A stretch of DNA of 64,000 nucleotides from Paenibacillus sp. IHBB 10380 (GTDB lineage: Bacteria > Bacillota > Bacilli > Paenibacillales > Paenibacillaceae), in contig NZ_CP010976.1 of assembly GCF_000949425.1 (NCBI RefSeq), positions 5,146,001-5,210,000 of the forward strand, read 5' to 3'. The translations under genes were made by a program, and so were the position numbers. Of the stretch, positions 1 to 9,397 are shown piece after piece (position 1 is the first letter of the stretch; the number at the start of each line of letters is the position of its first letter). The notes below the pieces were generated by a model. That model was not told the origin of the DNA, did not search any database, and worked only from the letters and a program-made list of their open reading frames with translations.

Positions 1-1255
1 TTACAATGAAGATGTTATCCTTCGCTACGCCCATAGCCTCAGCTAACAACCGATGCTGATGAAGCATTCGAAATTCACCATGTATCGGAATAAAGTATTG
101 TGGCTTCATAAATGCGAGCATTAATTTCATCTCTTCTTGACTAGCATGACCGGATACATGCATGCCCGTTACCGATCCTGATCCATAAATAACGTTGGCT
201 TTTAGTTGAAACAGATTATCTACGATGCGGGATACATTTCGTTCATTACCAGGGATAGATGTAGCTGCTAGAATCACCGTATCACCAGCCAGAATTTCTA
301 CTTGTCTGTGATTGGAACTGGCTAAACGAGATAAGGCCGCCATCGGCTCTCCCTGACTCCCAGTACAAAGTATAACCACCTCGTGGGGAGCAAAATTGTT
401 GACTTCGCTTACCTCAATTAACATGGATTCAGGAATGTTCAAATAACCTAGGTCATGAGCAATGCCGACCACATTAACCATACTTCTCCCTAATAAGGCG
501 ACCTTCCGATTGGTTTTTTCGGCAGCATCGATGACCTGCTGTAGACGGTGGACATTGGAAGCGAAGGTAGAAATGAAAATTTTCTGCTGAGCTTTGATAA
601 ACGCATCTTCAATGTGTGCACCTACGAGACGTTCAGAGGGGGTAAAACCGGGACGTTCTGCATTGGTGCTCTCGGACAAAAGAGCCAAGACTCCCTTCTT
701 ACCGATGTCAGCCATTCTAAATAGATCCGGATGTTGTTCATTCACAGGTGTTAAATCGAATTTGAAGTCTCCTGTATGTACAATAGTACCTTCTGGGGTA
801 TCAAAAACGATACCTACACAATCAGGGATACTATGGTTAGTTCGGAAGAAACTTAAGCGTATTGCGCCTAACGTGACATTAGATTCAGCATCGATTGTAA
901 TCATATCTGTACTACCTAGAAGACCATGTTCTTTGAGTTTGATTTCAATTAAACCCAACGTTAATCGTGTACCATAGATAGGTATATTCAATTGTTTCAG
1001 AATATAAGGAATTCCCCCAATGTGATCTTCATGTCCATGAGTAACAATTAAGGCTCTGACTTTGTCCTGATTCTCCAGTAAATAAGAAATATCAGGGATA
1101 ATTAAATCAATTCCTAGCATGCTTTCGTCGGGAAATTTGGAGCCACAGTCAATGACAATGATATCATCACCGTATTGAAGCACATACATGTTTTTACCAA
1201 TTTCATTCACGCCACCTAAGGCGACAATCGATAGCGTATTTCCTTTTGTAATCAA
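1..1255 (-). CDS. rnj: Ribonuclease J, N-terminal 418 residues (truncated by window edge)
   Basis: Metallo-beta-lactamase/beta-CASP ribonuclease of mRNA decay and RNA maturation, cytoplasmic. The zinc motif HGHEDH lies at residues 73-78, followed by the family signatures HTGDFKFD, FASNVHRLQQ, CTGSQGEPMAAL and PIHGEFRML. The family is about 555 residues, so roughly the last quarter lies outside the window. The start is a TTG at 1255: it sits 5 nt after a near-perfect GGAGGTGT Shine-Dalgarno (1261-1268), and no better start is visible. Whether it is the J1 or J2 paralogue is not decided; the intact HGHEDH argues for an active enzyme. Confidence 0.93.
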   Translation of the reverse strand, partial: MITKGNTLSIVALGGVNEIGKNMYVLQYGDDIIVIDCGSKFPDESMLGIDLIIPDISYLLENQDKVRALIVTHGHEDHIGGIPYILKQLNIPIYGTRLTLGLIEIKLKEHGLLGSTDMITIDAESNVTLGAIRLSFFRTNHSIPDCVGIVFDTPEGTIVHTGDFKFDLTPVNEQHPDLFRMADIGKKGVLALLSESTNAERPGFTPSERLVGAHIEDAFIKAQQKIFISTFASNVHRLQQVIDAAEKTNRKVALLGRSMVNVVGIAHDLGYLNIPESMLIEVSEVNNFAPHEVVILCTGSQGEPMAALSRLASSNHRQVEILAGDTVILAATSIPGNERNVSRIVDNLFQLKANVIYGSGSVTGMHVSGHASQEEMKLMLAFMKPQYFIPIHGEFRMLHQHRLLAEAMGVAKDNIFIV

Positions 1256-1382
1256 GCTGGACACCTCCATTTGAAAATATGGAAGTAGTATCCCCTGATT
1301 AAGTATCTTTATGAGAAACATACACATCGGTAAAATTATACCCCTTAACTAAGAGCAGATGCCCTCAAAGGTGTTATGTATA

Positions 1383-1412
1383 AAGGACCTTCAGGTAAAC
1401 CTGACGGTCCTT
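1383..1412. terminator. Hairpin terminator, probably bidirectional
   Basis: AAGGACC-T-TCAGG pairs with CCTGA-C-GGTCCTT around a 4-nt TAAA loop. A T-rich run follows on the + strand and a weaker one on the - strand. It lies between the stop of the Gly/His repeat gene and the start of the RNase J gene, both leftward, so its natural job is to end the repeat-gene transcript. Confidence 0.7.
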
Positions 1413-1434
1413 CTCTATTTTTTACATGGGAATC

Positions 1435-2460
1435 CTAAGATTCTTTTTGTTTTTTGTCTTTACTGCCTATGTTTATGCCGAGTTGGCCATCATGATTGCC
1501 AATATTTCCTCCGACTTTAAAGCTTATTGCATGACTGCCACCGAACTGAGCCTTGGCATGCGCACCAAGACCATGGTCCCCACCGATTTGAGCTCCAGTA
1601 GTAACCGCCGTACCCTGGCCGCCACCCATTTGGGCTTTTGCATGAACGCCAAGGCCGTGATCTCCGCCGATCTGAGCTTTGGTCTTTAAGGCTGCTCCTT
1701 GATCGCCGCCCAAGTGAGCAGTGGCATGAACGCCAAGTCCATGGTCTCCACCCAGGTTAGCTCCTGTACTCAATTCTGCACCCTGGCCGCCAACCTGGCC
1801 ATTTATATGAGCCCCAATGCCGTGATTCCCTCCGAGTTGGGCTTCCGTGTTAAGCGCAATTCCTTGGCTGAGACTCAGGTGGCCGTTGGCGTGAGCATCG
1901 ATACCGTACTTACCCCCAAGCTGACCACCGGTGTCAAAGTTTAAACCCTTACTAGCATTTAGTCCTGCCTTTCCGTGAACGCCAAGGCCATATTTTTCTT
2001 CACCAAGGTGGCTACTGGCTTGGGTGTTTACACCATGTCCGTCGATGTGTCCATCTGCGTGAAAACCTACACCATGCTTACCCCCGATTTCCCCTCCCGT
2101 ATTGATGTGGAAACCCTGTGCATTTTCAGATTGTCCGTTCTCCTGTTGAGTAACAACCTCTTCATCTTCCTGTGGATTATTGAGCTTTATGCTGAATCCT
2201 TGAGGGGTGGATTCAAGATCTTTGGCTTCGGTCTGTTGATGCTGTGCAACGATTTCCTGTCTAGGGTACATAGTTGGTGGGTAAGCTGAATACCCCTCTC
2301 CATACGGATATTCAGCTCGATAGGGTGATGAGTAAAAATAGAAACAGTAGGGATAAGGGTAGTGAGCCGTATATGGATGAGATGTGCGCTGGTCATAGGC
2401 AAAGTGGTATGGATGAATATGTTGAAATTGGGGACCATACGGGTATTCATTCATTGTCAT
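1435..2460 (-). CDS. Tyr/Pro-rich, Gly/His repeat protein (possible spore-surface or secreted structural protein)
   Basis: A 341-residue protein of unknown function. Residues 1-70 are rich in Tyr and Pro (EYPYG, HYPYPY, AEYPYGEG), 70-120 form an acidic/Gln linker, and 121-333 are about seven copies of a 28-residue repeat with the core GGDHGLGVHAKAQ and an internal 14-residue half-period. The tail is basic (KDKKQKES). There is no signal peptide or transmembrane segment. The start is the ATG at 2460, preceded by GGAGG at 8 nt spacing. The head resembles Tyr/Pro-rich coat proteins in composition and the repeats could form a beta-solenoid; both are inferences from composition, not recognised homology. 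Confidence 0.72.
   Translation of the reverse strand: MTMNEYPYGPQFQHIHPYHFAYDQRTSHPYTAHYPYPYCFYFYSSPYRAEYPYGEGYSAYPPTMYPRQEIVAQHQQTEAKDLESTPQGFSIKLNNPQEDEEVVTQQENGQSENAQGFHINTGGEIGGKHGVGFHADGHIDGHGVNTQASSHLGEEKYGLGVHGKAGLNASKGLNFDTGGQLGGKYGIDAHANGHLSLSQGIALNTEAQLGGNHGIGAHINGQVGGQGAELSTGANLGGDHGLGVHATAHLGGDQGAALKTKAQIGGDHGLGVHAKAQMGGGQGTAVTTGAQIGGDHGLGAHAKAQFGGSHAISFKVGGNIGNHDGQLGINIGSKDKKQKES
1462..2097 (-). repeat. Tandem ~84-bp coding repeat (28 residues)
   Basis: About seven units of 27-30 codons make up the C-terminal two thirds of the repeat protein. Units near the C-terminus are almost identical (AQIGGDHGLGVHAKAQ against AQIGGDHGLGAHAKAQ), while N-terminal units are more diverged. This suggests recent duplication or homogenisation at the 3' end. 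Confidence 0.8.
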
Positions 2461-2541
2461 GCAGGGAACCTCCAGAATTAATTTGATGATATAGCCTATT
2501 CACCTAAGCCATGAAATGGAACTTGTATGGATTTCAATTAT

Positions 2542-2569
2542 TCTGACCCTGTCATATATGAGGGTCAGA
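2542..2569. other. Perfect 9-bp hairpin without U-tract
   Basis: TCTGACCCT pairs exactly with AGGGTCAGA around a 10-nt loop, in the divergent space between the repeat gene and the sugar importer operon. Neither strand has a T-run after it, so it is not a standard terminator. It could be an operator or a processing site. Confidence 0.4.
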
Positions 2570-2627
2570 GTGACTATAAGTAAATGGAGCTAAATTAAAG
2601 AAGTAAAAATGACTTTGAAAAAAACTA

Positions 2628-2656
2628 TTGATAATGTTAAATCAATATGATAACAT
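2628..2656 (+). promoter_or_regulatory. Candidate sigma-A promoter for the sugar importer operon
   Basis: TTGATA (2628-2633), a 17-nt spacer, then TAACAT (2651-2656). The first repressor-type site starts 6 nt downstream of the -10, so bound repressor would cover the transcription start. Confidence 0.5.
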
Positions 2657-2661
2657 CCAAT

Positions 2662-2700
2662 TGAAAACGTTACCGATAAGGATACCGATAAGGTTACCGA
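2662..2700 (+). promoter_or_regulatory. Phased array of GWTACCG half-sites
   Basis: GTTACCG at 2669, GATACCG at 2681 and GTTACCG at 2693 are spaced exactly 12 bp apart. They sit within a 12-bp tandem repeat (TACCGATAAGG at 2671 and 2683). The first site is embedded in TGAAAACGTTACCG, which is cre/LacI-like with two mismatches. The inverted half-site CGGTAAC recurs at 2733-2739. This fits a LacI-family operator region, probably for the regulator at 6156. Confidence 0.55.
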
Positions 2701-2726
2701 AAAAGAAACTGTCCTAATGGCGTTAA

Positions 2727-2740
2727 TGTAAGCGGTAACA
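2727..2740 (+). promoter_or_regulatory. cre-like operator, full consensus match
   Basis: TGTAAGCGGTAACA matches the catabolite-responsive-element consensus TGWAANCGNTNWCA at every defined position. It lies about 70 nt downstream of the candidate promoter, a place where CcpA usually represses by roadblock. A pathway-specific LacI protein could also use it. Confidence 0.6.
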
Positions 2741-2807
2741 GATTTTTTATGGGAAGTCAGATCGTCAATAAGAAATAAAGAAGAACTAAGATCAAGGGGG
2801 AATAATG

Positions 2808-4151
2808 ATGAATAACATTAAGAAGGTTTTAGGACTCATGTTAGTAGTATCTATGGTTTTGGTATCAGCGGCATGTGGTAACAAAATAGAAGATGGTAAA
2901 GAAATTTACTTCTTGAACTTCAAACCTGAAATTGCAGCAGTTTATGAAAAGATTGCTAAAGATTATGAAGCAGAAACAGGCGTTAAGGTCAAAATTGTAA
3001 CTGCCGCTTCGGGTACGTATGAGACCACTTTGAAATCAGAAATTTCAAAATCAGATGCTCCAACTATTTTTCAAATTAATGGACCTGTTGGTTATGAATC
3101 TTGGAAAGATTATATTTTGGATCTAAAAGATACTAAACTTAACAGTTACTTGACTGATAAAGATTTAGCAGTAACTAGTGGAGATGGCGTTTATGGTATC
3201 CCTTACGTTGTAGAGGGTTATGGCATCATCTACAATGACGCTATTATGAAGAAGTATTTTGCTTTAGCAGATAAAGCCGTTTCCATTTCTTCAACAGCAG
3301 AAATTAATAACTTTGCTACATTAAAAGCAGTAACTGAAGATATGACTGCTAAGAAAGATCAACTGGGCATTAAAGGTGTATTTGCTTCTACTTCTTTAGG
3401 TGCTGGTGAGCAATGGAGATGGCAGACTCACTTAGCAAACATTCCCTTATACTATGAATTCAAAGATAATACTGCATTCAATAACACGATTCTAGCTGGA
3501 TTAGCAGCTGATGAAATATCATTCAAATACGGAGATAAATACAAGAATATCTTTGATCTATACATCAACAATTCAGTTACAAAAGGATCGCTATTAGGTA
3601 GTAAAACGGTAACAGATTCTATGGCTGAATTTGCACTTGGTCAAGCGGCTATGGTTCAAAATGGTAACTGGGCATGGTCACAAATTAATGAAGTAGATGG
3701 AAACGTAGTAAAAGCGGAAGATATTAAGTTCATGCCAATCTATACAGGGATGGCTAATGAAGAAAAACAAGGCTTAGCAATTGGAATAGAAAATTATTTC
3801 TCAATTAATAGCAAAGTGTCTGCTAAGAAGCAAGAAGCATCTATTGCTTTCTTGGAGTGGTTATTCTCTAGTGACAAAGGTAAGAGTTATGTAACGAAAG
3901 ATTTAGGTTTTATCGCACCGTTCAATACATTTAAAGATGACGAGAAACCAGCTGATCCATTAGCTAAAGAAGTATTAGCTTGGATGTCCAAAGATGTTTC
4001 TTCCGTAGTTTGGACATTTGCAGCATTCCCAAGTGAAGAATTCAAAAATTATTTTGGGGATGCATTGTTGGAATATGCTCAAGGCAAAAAAACTTGGGAT
4101 GAAGTTTCCACGATCGTTAAAGATTCTTGGAAGTCTGAAAGAGCTAAATAA
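2808..4151 (+). CDS. Sugar ABC transporter substrate-binding lipoprotein (family 1)
   Basis: Extracellular carbohydrate-binding lipoprotein that would deliver sugar to the two permeases downstream. A short basic n-region and hydrophobic core end in the lipobox VSAAC, giving lipid anchoring at Cys23. The rest is a family-1 binding fold with motifs such as IPYVVEGYGIIYN and GQAAMVQNGNWAWS, of normal length. Two ATGs follow each other at 2805 and 2808; the second is 7 nt from AAGGGGG and is better placed. The ligand is not evident, and the acidic Lys-rich composition does not settle it. Confidence 0.9.
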   Translation: MNNIKKVLGLMLVVSMVLVSAACGNKIEDGKEIYFLNFKPEIAAVYEKIAKDYEAETGVKVKIVTAASGTYETTLKSEISKSDAPTIFQINGPVGYESWKDYILDLKDTKLNSYLTDKDLAVTSGDGVYGIPYVVEGYGIIYNDAIMKKYFALADKAVSISSTAEINNFATLKAVTEDMTAKKDQLGIKGVFASTSLGAGEQWRWQTHLANIPLYYEFKDNTAFNNTILAGLAADEISFKYGDKYKNIFDLYINNSVTKGSLLGSKTVTDSMAEFALGQAAMVQNGNWAWSQINEVDGNVVKAEDIKFMPIYTGMANEEKQGLAIGIENYFSINSKVSAKKQEASIAFLEWLFSSDKGKSYVTKDLGFIAPFNTFKDDEKPADPLAKEVLAWMSKDVSSVVWTFAAFPSEEFKNYFGDALLEYAQGKKTWDEVSTIVKDSWKSERAK

Positions 4152-4215
4152 TGGTTCGCTATGAACCACGAATGAAAGATGCGTTCTGCAACCCTTCATT
4201 GTTCATGAGTTAATA

Positions 4216-4254
4216 TTATGCCACTGCGCATCGTTAGGGTGCACAGTGGCATAA
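4216..4254 (+). other. Intercistronic hairpin between binding-protein and permease genes
   Basis: TTATGCCACTG pairs perfectly with CAGTGGCATAA, extended by three more pairs after one mismatch. No T-run follows. Such hairpins behind binding-protein genes usually protect the upstream message 3' end, so the binding protein is made in excess over the permeases (established for maltose-type operons; inferred here). Confidence 0.6.
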
Positions 4255-4314
4255 ATAACTTGGTGAGCTTTGAGGTGTCTGACTCACATTGTTTCAAAGA
4301 TAGGAGAAAACTAA

Positions 4315-5157
4315 ATGCAAAAATCGATGAAAAAATATTTTGCTCTTTTTGCATTGCCGACTATATTAGCCTTTGCGGTAATGTTTCTAATACCATTTAT
4401 TCTAGGTGTATATTTGTCATTCACAGAGTTTACTACAGTAACAGATGCAAAATGGGTAGGTCTTAGTAATTATATCAAGGCATTTTCTAATCAAGAATAT
4501 ATAAATGCACTTTGGTTTACAGTTAAGTTCACATTGATTTCCGTTACCACCATTAATTTATTTGCTTTCATATTTGCACTATTGTTAACCAGAAGAAAAA
4601 AAGGTACTAATGTTTTTAGAACTATATTTTTCATGCCTAACCTAATAGGCGGTATCGTGTTAGGCTATATTTGGCAATTGATTATTAACGGTATTTTGTT
4701 GAAATTCGGAGTTACATTGACTTCCAGTGCTACCTATGGTTTTTGGGGATTAGTAGTACTTATGAATTGGCAATTAATAGGGTATATGATGATTATCTAC
4801 ATTGCAGGTATTCAAAATGTTCCTAAAGATATAGTTGAAGCAGCCAAAATAGATGGAGCTACCCGGTTTGGAATATTGCGTAATGTTACCTTACCCTTAG
4901 TGATGCCATCAATCACCATATGTTTATTCTTGACACTATCGAATTCATTTAAATTGTTTGACCAGAATTTAGCTTTAACAGCAGGTGCTCCGTCTAAGGA
5001 GACTTCGATGTTAGCACTAGATATTTACAACACTTTCTATAGTAAAACAGGTTGGGAAGGTGTCGGTCAGGCAAAGGGAGTCGTGTTCTTTGTGTTAGTG
5101 GCTGTCATCGCATTAATTCAACTTGTCATTACTAGAAGAAAGGAGGTTGAGAACTAA
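4315..5157 (+). CDS. Sugar ABC transporter permease (MalF/UgpA type)
   Basis: Integral membrane permease of 280 residues with about six transmembrane helices. The cytoplasmic EAA loop reads VEAAKIDGATRFGILRNVTLP (split EAAKIDGA at 175-182), which contacts the ATPase. The last codon overlaps the next start as TAATG, showing translational coupling. A Shine-Dalgarno (AGGAG) precedes the ATG. No ATPase gene is present in this operon, so a shared MsmX-like ATPase elsewhere is expected. Confidence 0.9.
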   Translation: MQKSMKKYFALFALPTILAFAVMFLIPFILGVYLSFTEFTTVTDAKWVGLSNYIKAFSNQEYINALWFTVKFTLISVTTINLFAFIFALLLTRRKKGTNVFRTIFFMPNLIGGIVLGYIWQLIINGILLKFGVTLTSSATYGFWGLVVLMNWQLIGYMMIIYIAGIQNVPKDIVEAAKIDGATRFGILRNVTLPLVMPSITICLFLTLSNSFKLFDQNLALTAGAPSKETSMLALDIYNTFYSKTGWEGVGQAKGVVFFVLVAVIALIQLVITRRKEVEN

Positions 5158-5996
5158 TGCAAAAGACAAAGACAAAAGTAAAAGATTATATGATATTCAT
5201 CATTTTGTTGGTCTTAGCGATCTTGTTCTTATCTCCTATATTTATCGTTCTTATGAACTCTTTTAAAGGTAAATTCTACATTAGTGATATGCCATTCTTG
5301 TTTCCGGATAGTACTACATTTGCCGGATTCAAAAACTATACCAGCGGTATGGAGAAAATAGGATTCATGAGTGCGTTCGGCATGTCATTGTTTATCACGG
5401 TATGTTCTGTTGCTGTTATTATTTTGTTTACTTCTATGACAGCATGGTATATCACAAGAGTTAAGTCTAAGTTTACAAGTATCATGTTTTACGTATTTGT
5501 ATCTTCCATGATCGTACCCTTCCAAATGGTTATGTTCACGATGACTAAGGTAGCAAACATCATACATTTAGATAATCCGGTCGGGATCATCTTGATATAT
5601 CTAGGATTTGGATCAGGACTATCTGTATTCTTGTTTAGTGGATTTGTTAAATCAATACCGATTGAGATCGAAGAGGCTGTCATGATTGATGGATGTAATC
5701 CAGTGCAGTCATTCTTTAAAGTAGTATTTCCAATTCTTAAGCCAACAGCTATAACCGTAGCCATTCTAAATGTGATGTGGATATGGAATGACTACTTGTT
5801 ACCTTACTTAGTTATTGGTACAGAATACAAAACCATTCCTATTGCTATACAGTATCTGAAGGGTGGATACGGATCTATAGATATGGGTGCCATGATGGCC
5901 ATGCTAGTATTAGCCATCGTACCTATTGTAATATTCTACTTGGCTTGTCAAAAGTATATTATTGAAGGTGTGGTTGCAGGAGCTGTAAAAGGTTAA
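5157..5996 (+). CDS. Sugar ABC transporter permease (MalG type)
   Basis: Second half of the heterodimeric membrane channel, 279 residues, six predicted helices. The EAA loop EEAVMIDG is at 172-179, followed by the typical FPILKP. The start overlaps the stop of the preceding permease by one base. A strong terminator follows, so this is the last gene of the importer operon. Confidence 0.9.
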   Translation: MQKTKTKVKDYMIFIILLVLAILFLSPIFIVLMNSFKGKFYISDMPFLFPDSTTFAGFKNYTSGMEKIGFMSAFGMSLFITVCSVAVIILFTSMTAWYITRVKSKFTSIMFYVFVSSMIVPFQMVMFTMTKVANIIHLDNPVGIILIYLGFGSGLSVFLFSGFVKSIPIEIEEAVMIDGCNPVQSFFKVVFPILKPTAITVAILNVMWIWNDYLLPYLVIGTEYKTIPIAIQYLKGGYGSIDMGAMMAMLVLAIVPIVIFYLACQKYIIEGVVAGAVKG

Positions 5997-6021
5997 AGTT
6001 AAATTAAATCTTTGAGTAGTG

Positions 6022-6075
6022 AGTAGGGTTCCTTTCTTGGTGACTTTGACGTTTCAAGAACAACCCTACTTTTTT
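6022..6075 (+). terminator. Terminator of importer operon
   Basis: AGTAGGGTT (6022-6030) pairs with AACCCTACT (6062-6070). An inner stem TTCTTG/CAAGAA lies inside, and the T-run begins directly after. Confidence 0.8.
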
Positions 6076-6091
6076 GTGCATATGAAGTGAA

Positions 6092-6120
6092 TTGATCTTA
6101 TTGCCTAGTATGACTTTAAT
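6092..6120 (+). promoter_or_regulatory. Candidate promoter of LacI regulator gene
   Basis: TTGATC, a 17-nt spacer, then TTTAAT. It lies between the importer terminator and the regulator gene, so the regulator is probably transcribed on its own. Confidence 0.45.
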
Positions 6121-6155
6121 TGCTATATTGAGGGTAATAAGAATCAGGGTTTCAA

Positions 6156-7220
6156 ATGGATAAAACTACTGTAAAGGGAAGAACTAAGGTGGATAATATT
6201 ACAATTATAGATATTGCAAAAATGTGTGGAGTTGGCGTGACAACGGTATCTCGTGCTATAAATAATCATCCAGACATCAATGAAGAGACAAAGGCAATGA
6301 TTATGCGAGTAATTAAAGAAAATCATTATGTTCCAAACAACAGTGCAAGAAATTTGAAACGTTCTGCTTCAAAAACGATAGCGGTATTGATTAAAGGGAT
6401 TACAAACCAATTTTTCAATCCTATGATAAAGGTATTTGAGCAAGAAATTCAAAGAAAAAAATATTCTTTTATTCTACAACGTGTTGATGAAAATCAGGAT
6501 GAAGTCGAAGTTGCTATTGAGCTGGAGAAAGAAAAGCGGTTAAAAGGAATTGTGTTTCTAGGAGGATTATTCTCACACTCTAAAGAAAAACTAGATCAAT
6601 TAACCGTACCCTTCGTTCTCAGCACCATAGGGATGACAGACGAGTTCGATCTAAGTGATTATTCTTCAGTGTCTGTGGATGACTTTAAAGAAAGTTATAA
6701 AATAGTAGATTATTTATGTAATCAGGGACATAAGAAAATTGCAGTCATTACGGCGCCTATGGAAGATGTGAGCATTGGTAAATTAAGATATGAAGGGTAC
6801 AAACAAGCTTTGGCAGACCATGGATTAGTCTGTCATGATCAATTGGTTCGATGTATGAAAGAAGATATAGATAGTTATAGCATGGAGAATGGATATGCGG
6901 TAACCAAAGAATTGTTAGAGTTAAACGAAGAGTTTACAGCTATCTATGCTCTTTCGGATAGCATGGCAATTGGTGCATGTAAAGCCATATTTGAAGCTGG
7001 AAAAAGAATTCCAGAAGATTATTCCGTAGCTGGTTTTGATGGATTGGACATCTCATTTTATTACAACCCTTCGATTACTACCATTAGACAGCCAGTGGAA
7101 GAAATTGCAGAAGAGACAATAAAAATTCTTTTTGACTTGATTAATAAGAAAATAAATCATGTGCATAAAATTTACCCGGCTGAGTTAATCGTTAGGGAAT
7201 CTACAAAGTCGTTATTGTAA
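6156..7220 (+). CDS. LacI-family transcriptional regulator
   Basis: A 354-residue DNA-binding repressor. The N-terminal helix-turn-helix (about residues 15-36, DIAKMCGVGVTTVSRAIN) and hinge (NNSARNLKR) precede a periplasmic-binding-like sugar-sensing domain. It lies just downstream of the sugar importer and most likely controls it through the GWTACCG/cre-like sites at 2662-2740 (inference from position). The ATG at 6156 has only a weak ribosome site. A GTG at 6189 follows GGGAAG and would still keep the whole helix-turn-helix, so the true N-terminus is uncertain by 11 residues. Confidence 0.9.
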   Translation: MDKTTVKGRTKVDNITIIDIAKMCGVGVTTVSRAINNHPDINEETKAMIMRVIKENHYVPNNSARNLKRSASKTIAVLIKGITNQFFNPMIKVFEQEIQRKKYSFILQRVDENQDEVEVAIELEKEKRLKGIVFLGGLFSHSKEKLDQLTVPFVLSTIGMTDEFDLSDYSSVSVDDFKESYKIVDYLCNQGHKKIAVITAPMEDVSIGKLRYEGYKQALADHGLVCHDQLVRCMKEDIDSYSMENGYAVTKELLELNEEFTAIYALSDSMAIGACKAIFEAGKRIPEDYSVAGFDGLDISFYYNPSITTIRQPVEEIAEETIKILFDLINKKINHVHKIYPAELIVRESTKSLL

Positions 7221-7275
7221 TGGCTAATACAATCGACCAAGCCTGACAATTACATGCTGTTTCTCCTATAAAGAA

Positions 7276-7326
7276 AAAGAAGCTATTTCGCAGTGATTTG
7301 ATTCCACTGCAGATAGCTTCTTTTTT
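7276..7326. terminator. Bidirectional terminator between convergent genes
   Basis: AAAGAAGCTAT pairs with ATAGCTTCTTT, with GCAGTG/CACTGC inside. It is flanked by A-rich and T-rich runs, so it can serve both the LacI gene (+) and the chemoreceptor gene (-). Confidence 0.8.
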
Positions 7327-7370
7327 CTACGTATATCCTCTGCTCAAAAATGAGTAGGCTTAGCATTGTG

Positions 7371-9353
7371 CTAATATGTGAATTTATTAATTAACGCTTG
7401 TAATTCTTCGGACAACGAGGACAAGGATTGTGCTGATGCTGATATCTCTTCCATGGAAGCTAACTGTTCTTCAGCAGAAGCGGCAACTTCCTCAGAGGTT
7501 GCTGCATTGCCTTTCGCAATCATAGCAAGCTCGTTAGTGATTGCAGTGACCTCTTGAACGCCCGCCGATATTTGTTCCGCGATAGCGGAAACTTCATCAA
7601 TGTGAGGCGTTGTCTTGTTCATACTGATCAGGATTTGCTCGAACTTCTGAATGGCCTCATTCGATACCTTAAGTCCGCCTGCAACATCCTGCGTGACTTT
7701 CTCCGTTGTATCAACCGTATCCTTCGTCAAGCGTTGAATTTCAATGATTAACTCGGATATTTGTTGTGCCGATTCTTGAGATAGCTCTGCGAGTTTACGA
7801 ACTTCATCTGCCACAACGGCAAAGCCTTTTCCATGTTCTCCAGCTCGTGCTGCTTCGATAGCCGCATTCAAGGCAAGAAGATTGGTCTGCTTAGCGATTC
7901 CGCTTATGACTACAGAGATAGAATTAATTTCCTTAGAGCGGTCATACAGCGATCTGACCATATGATCTGATTTCTCAACCGATTCATGTATGGAACTCAT
8001 TTGTTCCTTCACCTGAAGGACAGATTCCCCGCCTTCTTCAGCTTGAAGGGTCGTGTGATTCGAGAGACCCGATAGGTCTGTCACGCTGTTCACAATCCGT
8101 GCAACACCAAGTGAAATTTCCTGCAAGGCATGTACATTATGATCAACAGATACCGTCTGTTTCTCAGCACTACCAGCCACATCTTGAACTGCCATTACGA
8201 CTTGTTCGGTTGCCAGGCTTGTCTGTTCGGCGCTTGCCGTCAACTGCTGAGAGGAGGCTGCAACTTGCTCGGATCTGTCTTCAACGTCCATGATCAAAGA
8301 TCGAAGATTCTTTCTCATCTCATCGAAGGCTTGCCCCAGCTCACCGATCTCATCCAGCGTATTAATCTGTATCGACTCGGTGAGCACCCCTTCACTAACT
8401 CGGACCGCATGCTCCTTTAATTTCACAATCGGTCGTATGATCGATTTGAGAATGAAGTAGATGCTGATTCCGCCGATGATCAAACAAATAATAATGGACA
8501 ATAAAGTATAAATAAAGATTGGCTGCGCAGACTCTTTTACTTCCGACGAGTTCATCAGTCCAACGACTTTCCAGCCGACGGTTTTGTTTGTCACATATAA
8601 CATTTTTTTATTTTGCCCACCGAGGCCAAATTCAATTTGATTGGAATCTTCCTCATAGAGGCGATCGTAAACAGGGTTCTCCGCCGGTTCCCCTGATTTA
8701 ATGGTGGGATGGACGATATAATTTTTGTTTTTATCGAAAATCATAACATAGCCAGCCTTGCCAATCTGGACTTCTTTAGTCAATTTGTCGATTTGATCGA
8801 TGCTTAACGTTATGCCTACAACCCCGGAACCGTCTGATGTTGCTTGCGACACCGTTATAATGTTCTCTCCAGTTACAGCTGATTTGTAGGGCTCTGAAAC
8901 AATGGTTTTCCCTTTGTTAGCTATCGCATCTTTGTACCAACCCCGAGTTCGTGGATCGTAGTCAGCCTTCACATCCTGCGGCGGCGATATCACGTACAGC
9001 CCCGTATCCGTGCCAAGGCTCATGCTGTTTACCTCAGGGTGCATGGCTAGATATGTATTGAAATTTTGTCTAACCATAGGACTATCTATCCCTTGATACA
9101 TGCTGGCATTGGTATTCTGGGCAAAATAATCCGTGTCTAACTTCTTCGGTGTAATGGTGGTGCTGATGAAGGAATCAAGCAAATTGATATTCTCTTTGGC
9201 GCTGCTCAGAATCTGCTGCTCGATTTCCTTCTTAGACCGACTGTAGGATAGTGTCCCGACTATCATAGACGGTATGACTAGGATTAGTACAAAGGCCGTT
9301 ATGAGTTTAATCTTAAAATTACCGCTCATTATTTTTGCAAATATTGCTTTCAT
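7371..9353 (-). CDS. Methyl-accepting chemotaxis protein with double-CACHE sensor
   Basis: Transmembrane chemoreceptor of 660 residues. TM1 is about 17-36, an extracellular dCACHE domain about 40-275, TM2 279-302, then HAMP and a long coiled-coil signalling domain with the hairpin-tip signature [20 protein letters not shown]. The sensor contains R-G-W-Y (137-140), Tyr156 and Asp174 in an arrangement like the amino-acid-binding dCACHE motif, so an amino-acid ligand is plausible (inference). GGAGG precedes the ATG. The promoter upstream looks like sigma-D, as expected for a motility regulon gene. Confidence 0.93.
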   Translation of the reverse strand: MKAIFAKIMSGNFKIKLITAFVLILVIPSMIVGTLSYSRSKKEIEQQILSSAKENINLLDSFISTTITPKKLDTDYFAQNTNASMYQGIDSPMVRQNFNTYLAMHPEVNSMSLGTDTGLYVISPPQDVKADYDPRTRGWYKDAIANKGKTIVSEPYKSAVTGENIITVSQATSDGSGVVGITLSIDQIDKLTKEVQIGKAGYVMIFDKNKNYIVHPTIKSGEPAENPVYDRLYEEDSNQIEFGLGGQNKKMLYVTNKTVGWKVVGLMNSSEVKESAQPIFIYTLLSIIICLIIGGISIYFILKSIIRPIVKLKEHAVRVSEGVLTESIQINTLDEIGELGQAFDEMRKNLRSLIMDVEDRSEQVAASSQQLTASAEQTSLATEQVVMAVQDVAGSAEKQTVSVDHNVHALQEISLGVARIVNSVTDLSGLSNHTTLQAEEGGESVLQVKEQMSSIHESVEKSDHMVRSLYDRSKEINSISVVISGIAKQTNLLALNAAIEAARAGEHGKGFAVVADEVRKLAELSQESAQQISELIIEIQRLTKDTVDTTEKVTQDVAGGLKVSNEAIQKFEQILISMNKTTPHIDEVSAIAEQISAGVQEVTAITNELAMIAKGNAATSEEVAASAEEQLASMEEISASAQSLSSLSEELQALINKFTY

Positions 9354-9397
9354 AATTTATGTGCCTCCTTCTCCGATGTAATTAGGTTCAAACCCTA

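Noticed and set aside
594..977. 127-codon plus-strand frame
   Set aside because: It is antisense to the ribonuclease J gene, whose minus-strand protein has clear catalytic motifs.
1462..2097. Possible CRISPR array from regular ~84-bp repeats
   Set aside because: The periodicity is in-frame protein repeats without spacers; no cas genes are present.
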